The position numbers were made by a program, and so were the translations under genes. DNA of 64,000 bases, taken from contig NZ_FOBD01000002.1 in the NCBI RefSeq assembly GCF_900109515.1, forward strand, positions 124,001 through 188,000, read 5' to 3'. The DNA comes from Paenibacillus sp. OK003 (GTDB lineage: Bacteria; Bacillota; Bacilli; Paenibacillales; Paenibacillaceae). Below, piece by piece: positions 42,649 through 52,928 of this stretch (positions are counted from its first letter, which is position 1; each line of letters begins with the position of its first letter). The notes beneath the pieces were generated by a model. That model saw nothing but the letters and a program-made list of their open reading frames with translations, was not told the DNA's origin and ran no database searches.

Positions 42649-43009
42649 GGTGTTGATGAGCCTCCAAATAATCAAATCAGGATGATCCGTTCGAACTGAA
42701 CCGTCCTCTATATTTCGTAATTTGTATCCGCCTGGTCCGGACACACACATCGCCCTATTGTACCTGAATGTATTTCGTATGAAAAGGGATTTTATTACCT
42801 TTTGGAGCATGAGCCGTTCCCTTGTAAGGCTTGTGTTAGAGATCATGAACGAAGAAATCGGTTTATTGGTGGAAAAAGACGGAAAATTACATGTTCATTC
42901 GCTGAAAGAAGGGATAGTATCGAATAGGAATGCAAGCGCTTACTTATCGGTTGTACCATCGTTCTGGCTTTAATCATTCAATGATGAGGAAACGAAAGGA
43001 TGGGTGTTC
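42649..43009. other. Divergent promoter region of the transporter and lyase genes
   Basis: 361 bases without a supported gene. It contains the cre site at 42931 and AAAGGA (42995-43000) as the lyase ribosome site. Confidence 0.5.
42931..42944 (+). promoter_or_regulatory. cre site (CcpA) before the rhamnogalacturonan enzyme
   Basis: TGCAAGCGCTTACT matches TGNAANCGNWNNCW at every position and lies 66 bases before the start codon. Confidence 0.7.
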
Positions 43010-46000
43010 ATGATCGCGAAGACGCGGCGGGTTGGCCTGGTTTTGCTCCTGTGGGTATTTACAACTTCCAGTCTGGGGTGGGGAACAATGTTTGGCACAC
43101 CAACAGCAAGTGCAGCCGCATCGGCTGATGAAGCTGCGAATGGAGGGACTTATAAATTCGACTTTGGTTCAGGAGCTGTTGCGAATGGATATACAGGTGT
43201 GGACGCGACATCTGCATATTCGGCGGAACGTGGCTATGGATTCACCGATGTGTCCAAAGTAACGGTACAGGATCGGGGTACAAGTGATCCGATTAAATCG
43301 GATTTTGCCAAAATTGCCGATGGGGGCGGATTTAAGGTGGATCTGCCGAGCGGTGATTATACCGTCTCCCTAGTTGCTGGCGACAGTGCAGCCAATACAG
43401 ATATTGCCATCAAAGTGGAGAGCATGAACAAGATTCAGCAGAATACCAAGCCAGCGGGTGAATATCTGGAGATGAGCTTCGATATCGCCCTGGTGGATGG
43501 GCAAATGAACTTTGAATTCTCCGGCACGGCCGCTAATATCAATGCGCTCGTGATCACCAAACAACAGGAACGCGAGGCAGGGAACAAACCAGCTGTGTAC
43601 CTTGCGGGTGACTCCACGATGCAGACGTATAATCCATATTGGGAGCCCCAAGCAGGTTGGGGGCAAATGTTCCCGTCCTTTTTCAGTGATGCCGTGGAGA
43701 TTAAGAACCATTCCATCGGTGGACGCAGCTCCAAATCCTTTATTTTCGAAGGCCGATTGGATGAGATTCTGCGCCTCATTCGTCCGGGAGATTATCTGTT
43801 CGTGCAGTTTGGACACAACGATGCAACGATCAGTGTTCCTGACCGATATGCTTCACCCGCCGATTACAAAAACTATCTGAAAACATATATAGACGGCGTG
43901 CAGCAGCGGGGAGCTACCCCAATTCTGGTCACCCCAATGGGTCGCAGGGACTTTAACGCAGACACAGGCAAGTTTAATGTATCCTTCCCTGAATATGTGC
44001 AGGCGATGAAAGAGGTGGCTTCGGAGAAAAATGTGAAGCTGATCGATCTGAGCGCACTCAGCATTGCGTACTATGATTCCATTGGACCGGAAGCGACGTT
44101 GTCTGTCTTCCTCCATGTATCACCAGGCATCTATCAGGCATTCCCGAACGGGGCAACGGATAATACGCACTTCCAGGAATATGGAGCGATTCAGATTGCC
44201 CGTCTGGTTGCAGGTGCGGTTCGTGAACTGGATCTGCCATTATCGGAAGCGGTTCAGGATGCTGAAGTTCCGGCTGAATTGCCTGCAAAACCGGCTGGAT
44301 TGAAGGCAGGCAGCATCAGCAACGCGGGAGCGGTATTGAAATGGACGGCGGATGACACCGCAGACATCTACAAAGTATACCGTAAGCTCTCAACAGAGCC
44401 GGAAACTGCCTACAAGCTGGCAGGAACGGCAACCGTACCTACTTTAACGTTAAGCGGTTTGGTTGAAGGTAAGTCGTACACGGTTCGTGTAACCGCTGTG
44501 AATGGCCGCGGCGAATCCGATCCTTCGGATGAAGTCAGCTTCACCACCAAATCGGCAGCGTATCGATATGACTTTGGCCCGGTAGGTTCTCCGGTAGCTG
44601 AAGGCTATACGGAAGTCAATCGGAACACGCTGTATACGCCTGAACGCGGTTATGGATTAACGTCTTCCGCTAATATGGCGGATCGGGATCGTGGCAGTGC
44701 GACGGATAATCTGCGTCGCGACTTCGTGATCTATTTTAACGGCTCATATGAATTCAAAGTGGATCTGCCGAATGGTACCTATTCAGTCAAGACGTACACT
44801 GGGGACTGGATTGGTTCAGCAAAAACCAACATTAACATCGAAGGCAAAGATTATGGGACCGTATCCTCCGGTGCTCAGAATATTGCCGAAAAAGTGATCA
44901 ACCAGATTACCGTGCAGGACGGGCAGATGAATCTGGTCTTCAGTGGGGCTACAGCGCATCTCAACGGACTTGAGATTACACCTGTATTGGTGGCCCCTTC
45001 CAATCTGAAACTGAATGGCCTGGATCTGGAGAGTGATCCGATCACCGCTGCATTGTCGTGGGATGCTATTGCTGATGACGTACAGTATAAGGTATACCGT
45101 CAGTCAACCGGAGCGGCCAAGGCCGAACTGCTGGCAACCACGGATGCAACAACCTACACCGATAACAAGATTGACTTGGGCATGAATTACGTATATACGG
45201 TAACGGCTGCGGATCGTACAGGTACGGAATCAGTAGCATCCAATGCATTGCCTGTATCGACGATTGATTCATCTGTAGAGAAGGCGGAAGTCCCTTCAGG
45301 CCTGTCGTTACAAAGCATCAACAAAAATGACGTCTCCTTCACATGGACGGAATCAGCAGGAGCGCGTGCATACCAAATCTATCGTGCTGTGAAGCAGGAT
45401 GGGCCGTATGATCTAATCGCTCGCACCAAGGAGACGGCATACACAGACTCCACCATTCTCAGCACCATTCCTTATTTCTATAAAGTGGCGTCTGTGAATG
45501 CGGGAGGGGTATCCGAACTTTCGGCTGCACTCGAAACACCAGTAGCAACGACGCTGAATCGTGAAATGGAGTATCTGGACCGTGCTCCGGTCGCTGTACA
45601 AACAGAAAACGGCAACTATATCGGCTGGCGCATGCTGGGCCTGGATGCCGAGACCATTGCTTTCAATCTGTATCGGGATGGTGTGAAGCTTAACGATGAA
45701 CCGATAATGGGAAGCACCAACTTTACGGATGCCGAAGGCACCGATGCGTCCAAATACCGGGTCATGACGGTAGAGAACGGCATTGAAAAAGCGGCAACAA
45801 AGGAATTCGGCGTTTGGCAGGAGCAGTATCTATCTATACCTCTGCAAAAGCCTGCTGATGCCTATACGAAAGACGGACAGCCGTATTCGTATTATGCGGG
45901 TGATGCCAGCGTGGGCGATGTCGATGGTGATGGCGAATATGAGATTATTCTGATGTGGTCGCCAAACAACGGCAAGGATAACTCCCAATCCGGATATACC

Positions 46001-48205
46001 GGTATTGTCTATATGGATGCCTATAAGCTGGATGGAACAAGATTGTGGCGCATCAATATGGGACCGAATATTCGTGCGGGTGCGCATTACTCTCCATTCC
46101 TGGTTTATGACTTCGATGGCGATGGCAGAGCCGAACTGATGATGCGTACCGCAGATGGTACCGTCGATGGACAAGGGAAGGTCATTGGTGACGCTAATGC
46201 AGACCACCGGAATAGTTCGGGCTACGTTCTGCTTGGTGATGAATTCTTAACGGTGTTCGATGGTGAAACCGGAGCAGCACTGGATACGGTGGACTATGAT
46301 CCGCCGCGTGGAGATGTTGCTTCCTGGGGCGATGGCTATGGAAACCGGGTGGACCGTTTCCTCGCGGCGGTAGCGTATCTGGATGGCGAACATCCAAGTG
46401 CGATGTTCAGCCGTGGATATTATACGCGTACTGTGCTGGCGTCCTACAATTTCCGTGATGGAAAGATAAGCAAAGTATGGCGTTTTGACTCAAGCGACGA
46501 TGGCTACGGCGAGTATGCAGGCCAAGGGAATCACAATCTCTCGGTTGCAGATGTGGATGGTGACGGCAAGGATGAGATTACATTTGGTGCGATGGCCATC
46601 GACGATAATGGCAAACCGCTCTACAATACGAAACTAGGTCATGGTGATGCCATGCATCTGAGTGATCTGGACCCGACACGTCCAGGACTCGAAGTGTTCG
46701 ACGTACACGAACATAAAGATTCTAAGTATGGTATGGAAATGCGCGATGCGGCTACAGGTGAAATCCTCTGGGGTGTGTTCACGGGCATCGATACCGGACG
46801 GGGCATGGCTGCCGATATTGATCCCAATTATCCGGGGTCTGAAGTGTGGGCTGCAACCATTACCAATGCTGAGCATATTCCAATCACCGGGCTATACAGT
46901 GCTCAGGGGGAACTGATCACGACGAAGATTCCATCGTCCACTAACTTCGGCATCTGGTGGGACGGTGACCTGCTGCGTGAGCTTCAGGATGATATTCGTA
47001 TCGACAAATGGGATGCCCAGAACCAAACGACAGTTAATCTGCTGACGGCAACAGGTGCAGCTTCGAACAATAGCACCAAAGCGAACCCGAGTTTGCAGGC
47101 AGATCTGTTTGGAGACTGGCGTGAAGAAGTGATGTGGCGCAGTCAGGACAGCTCGGAATTACGCATTTATACAACGACAGATGAGACGGATGTGCGTATT
47201 CGCACGTTGATGCATGATCCGGTCTACCGCCTTGGGGTAGCTTGGCAAAATGTAGCCTATAACCAGCCGCCACATACCGGCTTCCATCTTGGAGTAGGCA
47301 TGGAGCAGCCAGCGGCACCGAATATTCGTTATGTCGGTGCTCCGCAAGAAACAGAAGATACGACACCTCCGGTCATTACCGGCATGCCTGCGGAACAGAT
47401 GAGTGAAGAGGATGTGCTCCAAGTTGATGTGAAGGCAGAAGATCCGGAGTCCGGAATCACTCTTCTGGAATTGACATGGGACGGTGAGTCCGTAGAACAG
47501 GGGGATGAGATTGCACTGACGGGTCTGGTGGGAAAACACACCTTTACTGCCAAAGCAGTGAACGGCGCGGGACTCATCACCGAGCTTTCCGTGGAAGTGA
47601 CAGTCATCGCCGCAGACCAAGCCACAGGTGCACCGGGTGTACCTTCCTTGTCCGACGATAATCAACATGGCGACGGTTTGGCCGATGGAACATACACCAT
47701 TACGATGAATATGTGGTGGGGGAATAATGGTACACAGTACAAATTGTATGAGAACGGTGAACTGATCGATACGCAGAAGCTCACGGCCTCAAGCCCTTCT
47801 GCCCAAAAGGCATCTACGGATATTTCGGGACGGGTAAACGGTACGTATGTATATACTTGCGAACTGATCAATTCAAAGGGAACGACCGAATGTGCTCCAC
47901 ATACCGTAATCGTTCGTGATGCAGCACCAGCGAAGCCGGTGCTCTCTCATGACAACTGGGATGGGGATGGAAATTACACCATTACGATGAATATGTGGTG
48001 GGGCACAAATGCCACCTCCTATCGTCTGTCTGAGAACGGTCAAGAGATCGACAGCCAACCGTTGACTGCAGCATCCCCGAATGCACAGACAGCAACGGCA
48101 GTGATCAAAGACCGTGCACCTGGCGAGTATGAATATGTTGTGGAATGGATCAACGAAAGTGGATCGGTTTCAAGTGAAGTCATCACAGTGAAGGTCACAC
48201 ATTGA
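43010..48205 (+). CDS. Secreted multidomain rhamnogalacturonan acetylesterase-lyase (CE12-PL11)
   Basis: 1731 residues from ATG 43010 (nine bases after AAAGGA). Order: signal peptide (1 to about 37), malectin-like carbohydrate module (about 48-190), CE12 SGNH esterase (about 195-420; LAGDSTMQTYN, IGGRSSKSF, FGHNDAT, DNTHFQEYG), FN3 (about 435-515), second malectin-like module (about 520-665), two FN3 (about 668-850), PL11 lyase (about 855-1455; NYIGWRMLGLDA, SVGDVDGDGEYEIILMW, NIRAGAHYSPFLVYDFDGDG, PHTGFHLG), an Ig-like segment and two ~85-residue C-terminal repeats (NYTITMNMWWGTNAT). It should remove acetyl groups from pectin RG-I and then cut its backbone. Having both catalytic units in one chain is uncommon: B. 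subtilis has separate YesT and YesW. Confidence 0.92.
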   Translation: MIAKTRRVGLVLLLWVFTTSSLGWGTMFGTPTASAAASADEAANGGTYKFDFGSGAVANGYTGVDATSAYSAERGYGFTDVSKVTVQDRGTSDPIKSDFAKIADGGGFKVDLPSGDYTVSLVAGDSAANTDIAIKVESMNKIQQNTKPAGEYLEMSFDIALVDGQMNFEFSGTAANINALVITKQQEREAGNKPAVYLAGDSTMQTYNPYWEPQAGWGQMFPSFFSDAVEIKNHSIGGRSSKSFIFEGRLDEILRLIRPGDYLFVQFGHNDATISVPDRYASPADYKNYLKTYIDGVQQRGATPILVTPMGRRDFNADTGKFNVSFPEYVQAMKEVASEKNVKLIDLSALSIAYYDSIGPEATLSVFLHVSPGIYQAFPNGATDNTHFQEYGAIQIARLVAGAVRELDLPLSEAVQDAEVPAELPAKPAGLKAGSISNAGAVLKWTADDTADIYKVYRKLSTEPETAYKLAGTATVPTLTLSGLVEGKSYTVRVTAVNGRGESDPSDEVSFTTKSAAYRYDFGPVGSPVAEGYTEVNRNTLYTPERGYGLTSSANMADRDRGSATDNLRRDFVIYFNGSYEFKVDLPNGTYSVKTYTGDWIGSAKTNINIEGKDYGTVSSGAQNIAEKVINQITVQDGQMNLVFSGATAHLNGLEITPVLVAPSNLKLNGLDLESDPITAALSWDAIADDVQYKVYRQSTGAAKAELLATTDATTYTDNKIDLGMNYVYTVTAADRTGTESVASNALPVSTIDSSVEKAEVPSGLSLQSINKNDVSFTWTESAGARAYQIYRAVKQDGPYDLIARTKETAYTDSTILSTIPYFYKVASVNAGGVSELSAALETPVATTLNREMEYLDRAPVAVQTENGNYIGWRMLGLDAETIAFNLYRDGVKLNDEPIMGSTNFTDAEGTDASKYRVMTVENGIEKAATKEFGVWQEQYLSIPLQKPADAYTKDGQPYSYYAGDASVGDVDGDGEYEIILMWSPNNGKDNSQSGYTGIVYMDAYKLDGTRLWRINMGPNIRAGAHYSPFLVYDFDGDGRAELMMRTADGTVDGQGKVIGDANADHRNSSGYVLLGDEFLTVFDGETGAALDTVDYDPPRGDVASWGDGYGNRVDRFLAAVAYLDGEHPSAMFSRGYYTRTVLASYNFRDGKISKVWRFDSSDDGYGEYAGQGNHNLSVADVDGDGKDEITFGAMAIDDNGKPLYNTKLGHGDAMHLSDLDPTRPGLEVFDVHEHKDSKYGMEMRDAATGEILWGVFTGIDTGRGMAADIDPNYPGSEVWAATITNAEHIPITGLYSAQGELITTKIPSSTNFGIWWDGDLLRELQDDIRIDKWDAQNQTTVNLLTATGAASNNSTKANPSLQADLFGDWREEVMWRSQDSSELRIYTTTDETDVRIRTLMHDPVYRLGVAWQNVAYNQPPHTGFHLGVGMEQPAAPNIRYVGAPQETEDTTPPVITGMPAEQMSEEDVLQVDVKAEDPESGITLLELTWDGESVEQGDEIALTGLVGKHTFTAKAVNGAGLITELSVEVTVIAADQATGAPGVPSLSDDNQHGDGLADGTYTITMNMWWGNNGTQYKLYENGELIDTQKLTASSPSAQKASTDISGRVNGTYVYTCELINSKGTTECAPHTVIVRDAAPAKPVLSHDNWDGDGNYTITMNMWWGTNATSYRLSENGQEIDSQPLTAASPNAQTATAVIKDRAPGEYEYVVEWINESGSVSSEVITVKVTH

Positions 48206-48224
48206 TTAAAGGGATTTAACGTTT

Positions 48225-48289
48225 AAGCACCTCTCTATCGATATAGGGTATCCCCTTGGGTAAGCCTGTAGATCGAGAGGTGCTTTTTT
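48225..48289 (+). terminator. Terminator after the lyase gene
   Basis: AAGCACCTCTC (48225-48235) pairs with GAGAGGTGCTT (48275-48285), then T. Confidence 0.85.
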
Positions 48290-48550
48290 GTTTTTTTAAC
48301 ATACACAATAATGACACATTTGTTTGAAAATGAAGTTAGTGGGGAAAATTTGCTCGTGGAATTGTAATCTCTCCTTCAATTAGGCGTAGCAGAGCCATTT
48401 TCGGATTGTCTTCTAGGGATAGCTATAGAGACTTTCAAAAATTGGAGAAGGATACAAAACATCCATGTGAACTATGCCATATGTTAATCCAACTATAGAT
48501 TGACAGGAAAACCTAAAATGTAACACAGAAATAAGGAGGGATCAGGTGCG
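48290..48550. other. Promoter region of the Spo0E-like gene
   Basis: AT-rich spacer without a gene; AAGGAGGG at 48533-48540 serves the next start. No operator was recognised. Confidence 0.4.
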
Positions 48551-48727
48551 ATGGTTATGAGTTTTGAATTGAAAAATCAAATAGAGAAAGCCAGACGTAA
48601 CCTTCATATGTTGGTAGAGCATAACGAGGGTAGATTTGGACATCCCGATGTGCTTCAGCAGTCCATGGTACTGGATGAATTGATCAATGAGTATAATCGA
48701 ATGAATCTAAGCAAGCCCAGGGCTTGA
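48551..48727 (+). CDS. Spo0E-like sporulation phosphatase, 58 residues
   Basis: ATG 48551 (or 48557) to TGA 48727. The protein begins MVMSFELKNQIEKARRNLHM and contains VLQQSMVLDELINEYNR, matching the Spo0E pattern (I-x-x-x-R-x-x-L then SQxLDxxI). The Gln of the classic SQELD is replaced: S-M-V-L-D. Spo0E proteins remove phosphate from Spo0A and so delay sporulation. Its stop is 126 bases from the end of the convergent GlnL gene. Confidence 0.7.
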   Translation: MVMSFELKNQIEKARRNLHMLVEHNEGRFGHPDVLQQSMVLDELINEYNRMNLSKPRA

Positions 48728-48852
48728 TGGATATAGATAAGCTTTTTTTGCAAACATGCACACATGATAATAGCTGGAACAGGCAGCAGGAAGGAAGAAC
48801 GAATGCTGTATCATTCCAGTTCAATCATGAGCGCATGTTTTTTGTTTGCTCC

Positions 48853-49782
48853 TCAATGCAACAGCCGCTTGGCTTCCAGATACAGTACCTGAACGAACTT
48901 TTTGGTATTAATGCGGGTCTGAGACAAGGAGGGCTCCACATTGTTTTGCAGCTCCAGCATTTTCTTGCGTATCTCCGTAAAGTCAAAGAACTTCGACGCG
49001 TAATTCTCAAACTTCGGATGTGTGTAATCCGTGAGTCCGAGCGATACGACATGGCTTAATGTTTGGAAAATGGCACGGCGAACGCGCTGCTCGGATGCTT
49101 TGATCTCCTTCGTTACTTCCGCTGATGAGGCATCGGAGCCCAGCTTGCGTATGGCTACATTCTGGAAGATATCCTTAAGTGACGGGAATGTGTATGGAGA
49201 GAGCTTGTGTTCCTCCGTTTCAATCTGCTCCAGGTATTCCAGCATGTCCAGCAGATCTCTGCTGCCGGCTTCTCCGATCATACCCATCTCGGATAACAGG
49301 AAATGTCCTGCGGTTGTAATCGTTTTGTCGGGGGCTGGTGTTGAAGCACGTTCGGAAGATTGCAGTCTGGACAGTCCTTGCAGCGTACGCTGAATATCTG
49401 CGATGGATTGCTGCATGCGCAGACGTTCGTCCACCAGACGCAGAACAGACAGGATCTCCAGCCGATTAATCGGCTTCGTAATATAATATTCGATGCCAAG
49501 CGAATAGGCTTCCCCAATCATATTTTTCGACTCAATCTGGGAGATCATCACGATCTTGCCATCGAACCTTCCTTCAAGCGCACGTATCGTCTGAATCCCG
49601 TCTCGCTGCGGCATGAGCAGATCAATCAGCAGTACATCCACCTTATGCAGCTCCAGCAGTTCAGCATGAATATGAGCTCCATCTTCGGCTTCTCCCACAA
49701 TCTCGCCGAGCCCCTCATCTTCAATGATATCCATCAGCATGGATCGAACCCCAGGATCATCATCCACAATAAAATAACGCAT
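48853..49782 (-). CDS. GlnL-like response regulator (REC + YcbB domain)
   Basis: 309 residues. N-terminal REC domain with MRYFIVDDDPGVRSMLMDII and phospho-acceptor Asp in VDVLLIDLLMPQRDG, followed by the YcbB/GlnL C-terminal DNA-binding domain (SLKDIFQNVAIRKLG, VRRAIFQTLSHVVSLGLTDY). B. subtilis GlnL with GlnK controls glutamine uptake genes. No GlnK kinase lies in this window, so it may pair with a distant kinase. It is divergent from the symporter gene, its likely target. Confidence 0.88.
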   Translation of the reverse strand: MRYFIVDDDPGVRSMLMDIIEDEGLGEIVGEAEDGAHIHAELLELHKVDVLLIDLLMPQRDGIQTIRALEGRFDGKIVMISQIESKNMIGEAYSLGIEYYITKPINRLEILSVLRLVDERLRMQQSIADIQRTLQGLSRLQSSERASTPAPDKTITTAGHFLLSEMGMIGEAGSRDLLDMLEYLEQIETEEHKLSPYTFPSLKDIFQNVAIRKLGSDASSAEVTKEIKASEQRVRRAIFQTLSHVVSLGLTDYTHPKFENYASKFFDFTEIRKKMLELQNNVEPSLSQTRINTKKFVQVLYLEAKRLLH

Positions 49783-50233
49783 TTCCGTGTCCTCCTCTCT
49801 GATTAAGCTTTAATCCTATATATTCCATTCTCTGCATCTATAAATGATCTTTCCCTGCTATTGATGTCCCCTATTATCATACTTGGTTGTATATCCCGAT
49901 GTGAAGACCCGTATATGCTGATCAATATGTCAGATAAAGTGACAGTGGATGGATAAACGTTGCTTATTTATAAAAAATTTAAATGATTCGGTGTAGGTAT
50001 TTGTCGATTTCCGTAGATGACCCTGTAGTATAGGTAACATCCGAAAGTGTGGATTCCGAGATATGCAGAATGGTACAAACGGATGCTCTTAACCTATCGT
50101 ACTTCAGCTGGAAGCTGTCCATCTGAGGTGATAGAACTGCATGCCTTTATGAAGTAGTATGAGAAATTTTCGCTCAGTCATACAGCTGGGAAACGCTTTT
50201 TTAACGAACCATCAACGAAAAGGGGCATTGCCA
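49783..50233. other. Divergent control region of GlnL and AGCS genes
   Basis: 451 bases with no gene I can support. AAAAGGGG ends eight bases before ATG 50234. I could not fix a GlnL box with confidence. Confidence 0.4.
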
Positions 50234-51664
50234 ATGGAGCAAACAATACAAGATATTATTGCAGTTTTCAATGATTTTCTGTGGTCCAAGCTGTTAATCA
50301 TCTTGTTGGTCGTATGTGGTTTGTATTTTACGACCAAGACCCGGTTCATGCAATTCCGCATGATTGGGGATATGGTGAAAGTGCTCAAGGAGCCGAAAAG
50401 TAAGGAGCCCGGCAAAATTTCGCCGTTTCAGGCATTCTGTATCAGTATGGCAGCCCGCGTGGGAACCGGAAATATTACCGGCATTGCACTGGCAATCGCA
50501 CTGGGGGGGCCCGGGGCTGTATTCTGGATGTGGGTTATCGCGATTTTTGGTTCGGCTTCGAGTTTTGTGGAGAGTACACTTGCTCAAATTTATAAAATCA
50601 AGGATAAGGGTGGATTCCGCGGGGGCCCGGCTTATTATATGGAGCGTGGTCTTGGGAAACGCTGGATGGGGATATTGTTCGCAATTCTCATCACGTTGTC
50701 GTTCGGTTTGGTCTTTAATGCGGTGCAGTCCAACACAATCACAGTGGCATTCAAAAATTCATTTGGGATTGATCGGTTGACGGTGGGTATTATTATGGCC
50801 GTTGTGTTTGCTGCAATCATCATGGGTGGTGTTAAACGGATTGCCAAGGCGTCCGAATACATCGTCGTTGTTCTTGCTGTGCTGTATATTGGCGTGGCTG
50901 CATTTGTTGTTCTGTCGAACATCACACAGCTTCCGGCCATGATTGCGCTGATTGTGAAAAATGCCTTCGGCATAGAACAGGTCGCTGGTGGTACACTTGG
51001 AGCCGCGTTGATGAATGGTGTCAAACGTGGTTTGTTCTCCAACGAGGCCGGTATGGGTAGTGCGCCGAATGCTGCGGCTACGGCGGATACAACACATCCG
51101 GTCAAACAAGGGCTCATTCAGGCGTTTGGCGTGTTGACGGATACCTTGATTATTTGTACAAGCACGGCCATGATTATTTTGCTATCAGGCGTGTACAAAG
51201 GTTCCAATCTGGGTGGAATTGAATTAACTCAAGCGGCGTTAAGTGTGCATATGGGTTCATGGGCGTCTGGATTTTTGGCAGTCATGGTGTTCCTGTTTGC
51301 CTTTAGTACGCTCATCGGGAATTATTACTACGGGGAGACCAATATTGAGTTTATCAAATCCAATAAGGTCTGGCTGTGGGTATACCGTGTGTGTGTCATC
51401 GCGATGGTGCTGTTCGGCGCTGTTGCCAAGGTCCAGCTGGTATGGGATTTGGCGGACCTGTTTATGGGGCTGATGGTTGTGGTGAATCTGATTGCCATCC
51501 TGATGCTGTCCAAGGTGACATTCGATGCGCTGAAGGATTACAAGAAACAAAAGGCCGAAGGACGTGACCCGATCTTTACTCGGGACCGTATTCACATTCC
51601 GGGCGAAGTGGAATGCTGGGAGTCGGAGGCCGAGGTAGTAGGGACTCCGCATACACCACGATAA
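50234..51664 (+). CDS. AGCS-family sodium:alanine/glutamine symporter
   Basis: 476 residues from ATG 50234. About eleven hydrophobic helices; MAARVGTGNITGIALAIALG and PGAVFWMWVIAIFGSASSFV form the AGCS signature, and GLFSNEAGMGSAPNAAATAD is the other conserved part. It imports alanine or glutamine with Na. B. subtilis GlnT (AlsT) is the closest functional model given the GlnL neighbour. Confidence 0.92.
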   Translation: MEQTIQDIIAVFNDFLWSKLLIILLVVCGLYFTTKTRFMQFRMIGDMVKVLKEPKSKEPGKISPFQAFCISMAARVGTGNITGIALAIALGGPGAVFWMWVIAIFGSASSFVESTLAQIYKIKDKGGFRGGPAYYMERGLGKRWMGILFAILITLSFGLVFNAVQSNTITVAFKNSFGIDRLTVGIIMAVVFAAIIMGGVKRIAKASEYIVVVLAVLYIGVAAFVVLSNITQLPAMIALIVKNAFGIEQVAGGTLGAALMNGVKRGLFSNEAGMGSAPNAAATADTTHPVKQGLIQAFGVLTDTLIICTSTAMIILLSGVYKGSNLGGIELTQAALSVHMGSWASGFLAVMVFLFAFSTLIGNYYYGETNIEFIKSNKVWLWVYRVCVIAMVLFGAVAKVQLVWDLADLFMGLMVVVNLIAILMLSKVTFDALKDYKKQKAEGRDPIFTRDRIHIPGEVECWESEAEVVGTPHTPR

Positions 51665-51677
51665 AAAGACAAATGAA

Positions 51678-51727
51678 ACAGGACTTGGAATTTCCGTCAC
51701 GGGGACGGGGATTCCAAGTCCTGTTTA
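51678..51727 (+). terminator. Terminator after the AGCS gene
   Basis: ACAGGACTTGGAAT pairs perfectly with ATTCCAAGTCCTGT across a 19-base loop; TTTATT follows. Confidence 0.8.
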
Positions 51728-51801
51728 TTACATATAAAGTAGTTAATGTTCAGTATATCTGGTGGAATGGGTAACCATCCTATCGGGAGATGTACCTGCC
51801 C

Positions 51802-52656
51802 TTAATCGTTCACAGAGTAACTGATGAGTTGCTCGGACAGAGCTTTCATACGTTCTCCCGCTTCATTCAGCTTCTCAATGACATCCGTGAAGGATGATAC
51901 GAGCGTAGCTTGCTCCTGAGAAGAAGCTGCAATCTGGGAAACTTCGACTTCCATCTGTTTAATAACCTGTTGTACGTCTCTCAAGCTAATATCGATATCG
52001 CTGGTAGCCTGTTTGGCATCGACCGAAAGTTTGCGAACTTCCGTTGCGACTACACCAAAGCCTGCCCCGGCTTCACCTACACGCGCAGCTTCGATAGCGG
52101 CATTGAGCCCAAGCAGGTTGGTCTGTTCCGAGATTTCACGAATGAATCCTGCTACCTTGTTGATCTGGGAAGAGTTCTGTACTGCAAGACGTGTATTCTC
52201 CAGAATTTGTTCGCTGGTGGCCTGCAATTCTTCCGCATGAGCGGCAACGTGCTGGACCATTTCAACCAGGTTTCCATTAATCGTTTGGTTTTCTTGTATA
52301 ATAGCTTCAAGCTGATTCTGGTTCGACTGATCATACGATACGCAGAAAATAGCGACGACCTGATGATTGTCATCAAAGATCGGTATATTAAGAACATCCA
52401 GCTCGATACCGTAGTATTCTGCCGGCAGATGGGTGAGAGAGGCTTCGTTTCCGTTCTTGAGAGCGGTGAAGTTCTTATATCCATCCAAAAGAGGATCACC
52501 TTCGTTGAATCCAAGATTAAACTTATCGGTCGAGACAGAATACAATACCTTTTCGTGATCATACACCGTTAGACTGGCTGGTTCTCTAAGAATCAGACGG
52601 ATATAAGGCATTACTTTCAAAAGAGCATCTACAACGTTCATGGTAAGTCGAACCAT
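51802..52656 (-). CDS. Soluble methyl-accepting chemotaxis-type protein
   Basis: 284 residues without a membrane helix. N-terminal PAS/sCache-like sensor (about 10-115; [33 protein letters not shown]), then an MCP signalling domain (about 130-284) with [20 protein letters not shown] and [20 protein letters not shown] at the CheA/CheW hairpin. It is a cytoplasmic receptor perhaps sensing redox or metabolite state. The start is uncertain (ATG 52656 or 52641). Confidence 0.85.
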   Translation of the reverse strand: MVRLTMNVVDALLKVMPYIRLILREPASLTVYDHEKVLYSVSTDKFNLGFNEGDPLLDGYKNFTALKNGNEASLTHLPAEYYGIELDVLNIPIFDDNHQVVAIFCVSYDQSNQNQLEAIIQENQTINGNLVEMVQHVAAHAEELQATSEQILENTRLAVQNSSQINKVAGFIREISEQTNLLGLNAAIEAARVGEAGAGFGVVATEVRKLSVDAKQATSDIDISLRDVQQVIKQMEVEVSQIAASSQEQATLVSSFTDVIEKLNEAGERMKALSEQLISYSVND

Positions 52657-52684
52657 CCTTTCACTATGTGAATTCTAAAATTAG

Positions 52685-52696
52685 CAGTTGTAACTA
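52685..52696. promoter_or_regulatory. Possible Crp/Fnr-type site
   Basis: CAGTTGTAACTA; a close copy lies at 52827-52838 in the divergent gap. Confidence 0.4.
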
Positions 52697-52826
52697 TGCT
52701 TATTACTTTATCTTTCATCGGATAAGAGTGCGCTATCATGTACGCCTTTTTTCATAAAATATTGTCATTTCTAGGGCTGAACATTAAAATATTTCCCATT
52801 TAGATTAGTGTTTTGGATATAAGTTC

Positions 52827-52838
52827 TAGTTGTAACTA
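52827..52838. promoter_or_regulatory. Possible Crp/Fnr-type site, second copy
   Basis: TAGTTGTAACTA, a 12-bp palindrome apart from the centre, 90 bases before the Crp/Fnr gene. Confidence 0.42.
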
Positions 52839-52928
52839 TTTTTATATCAAGATATTCGTACGCACCTATATCATTTATGGGACATGTGTCCAGTGTATAT
52901 GTAGAACTACACAGGGGGTTTATCGGAT

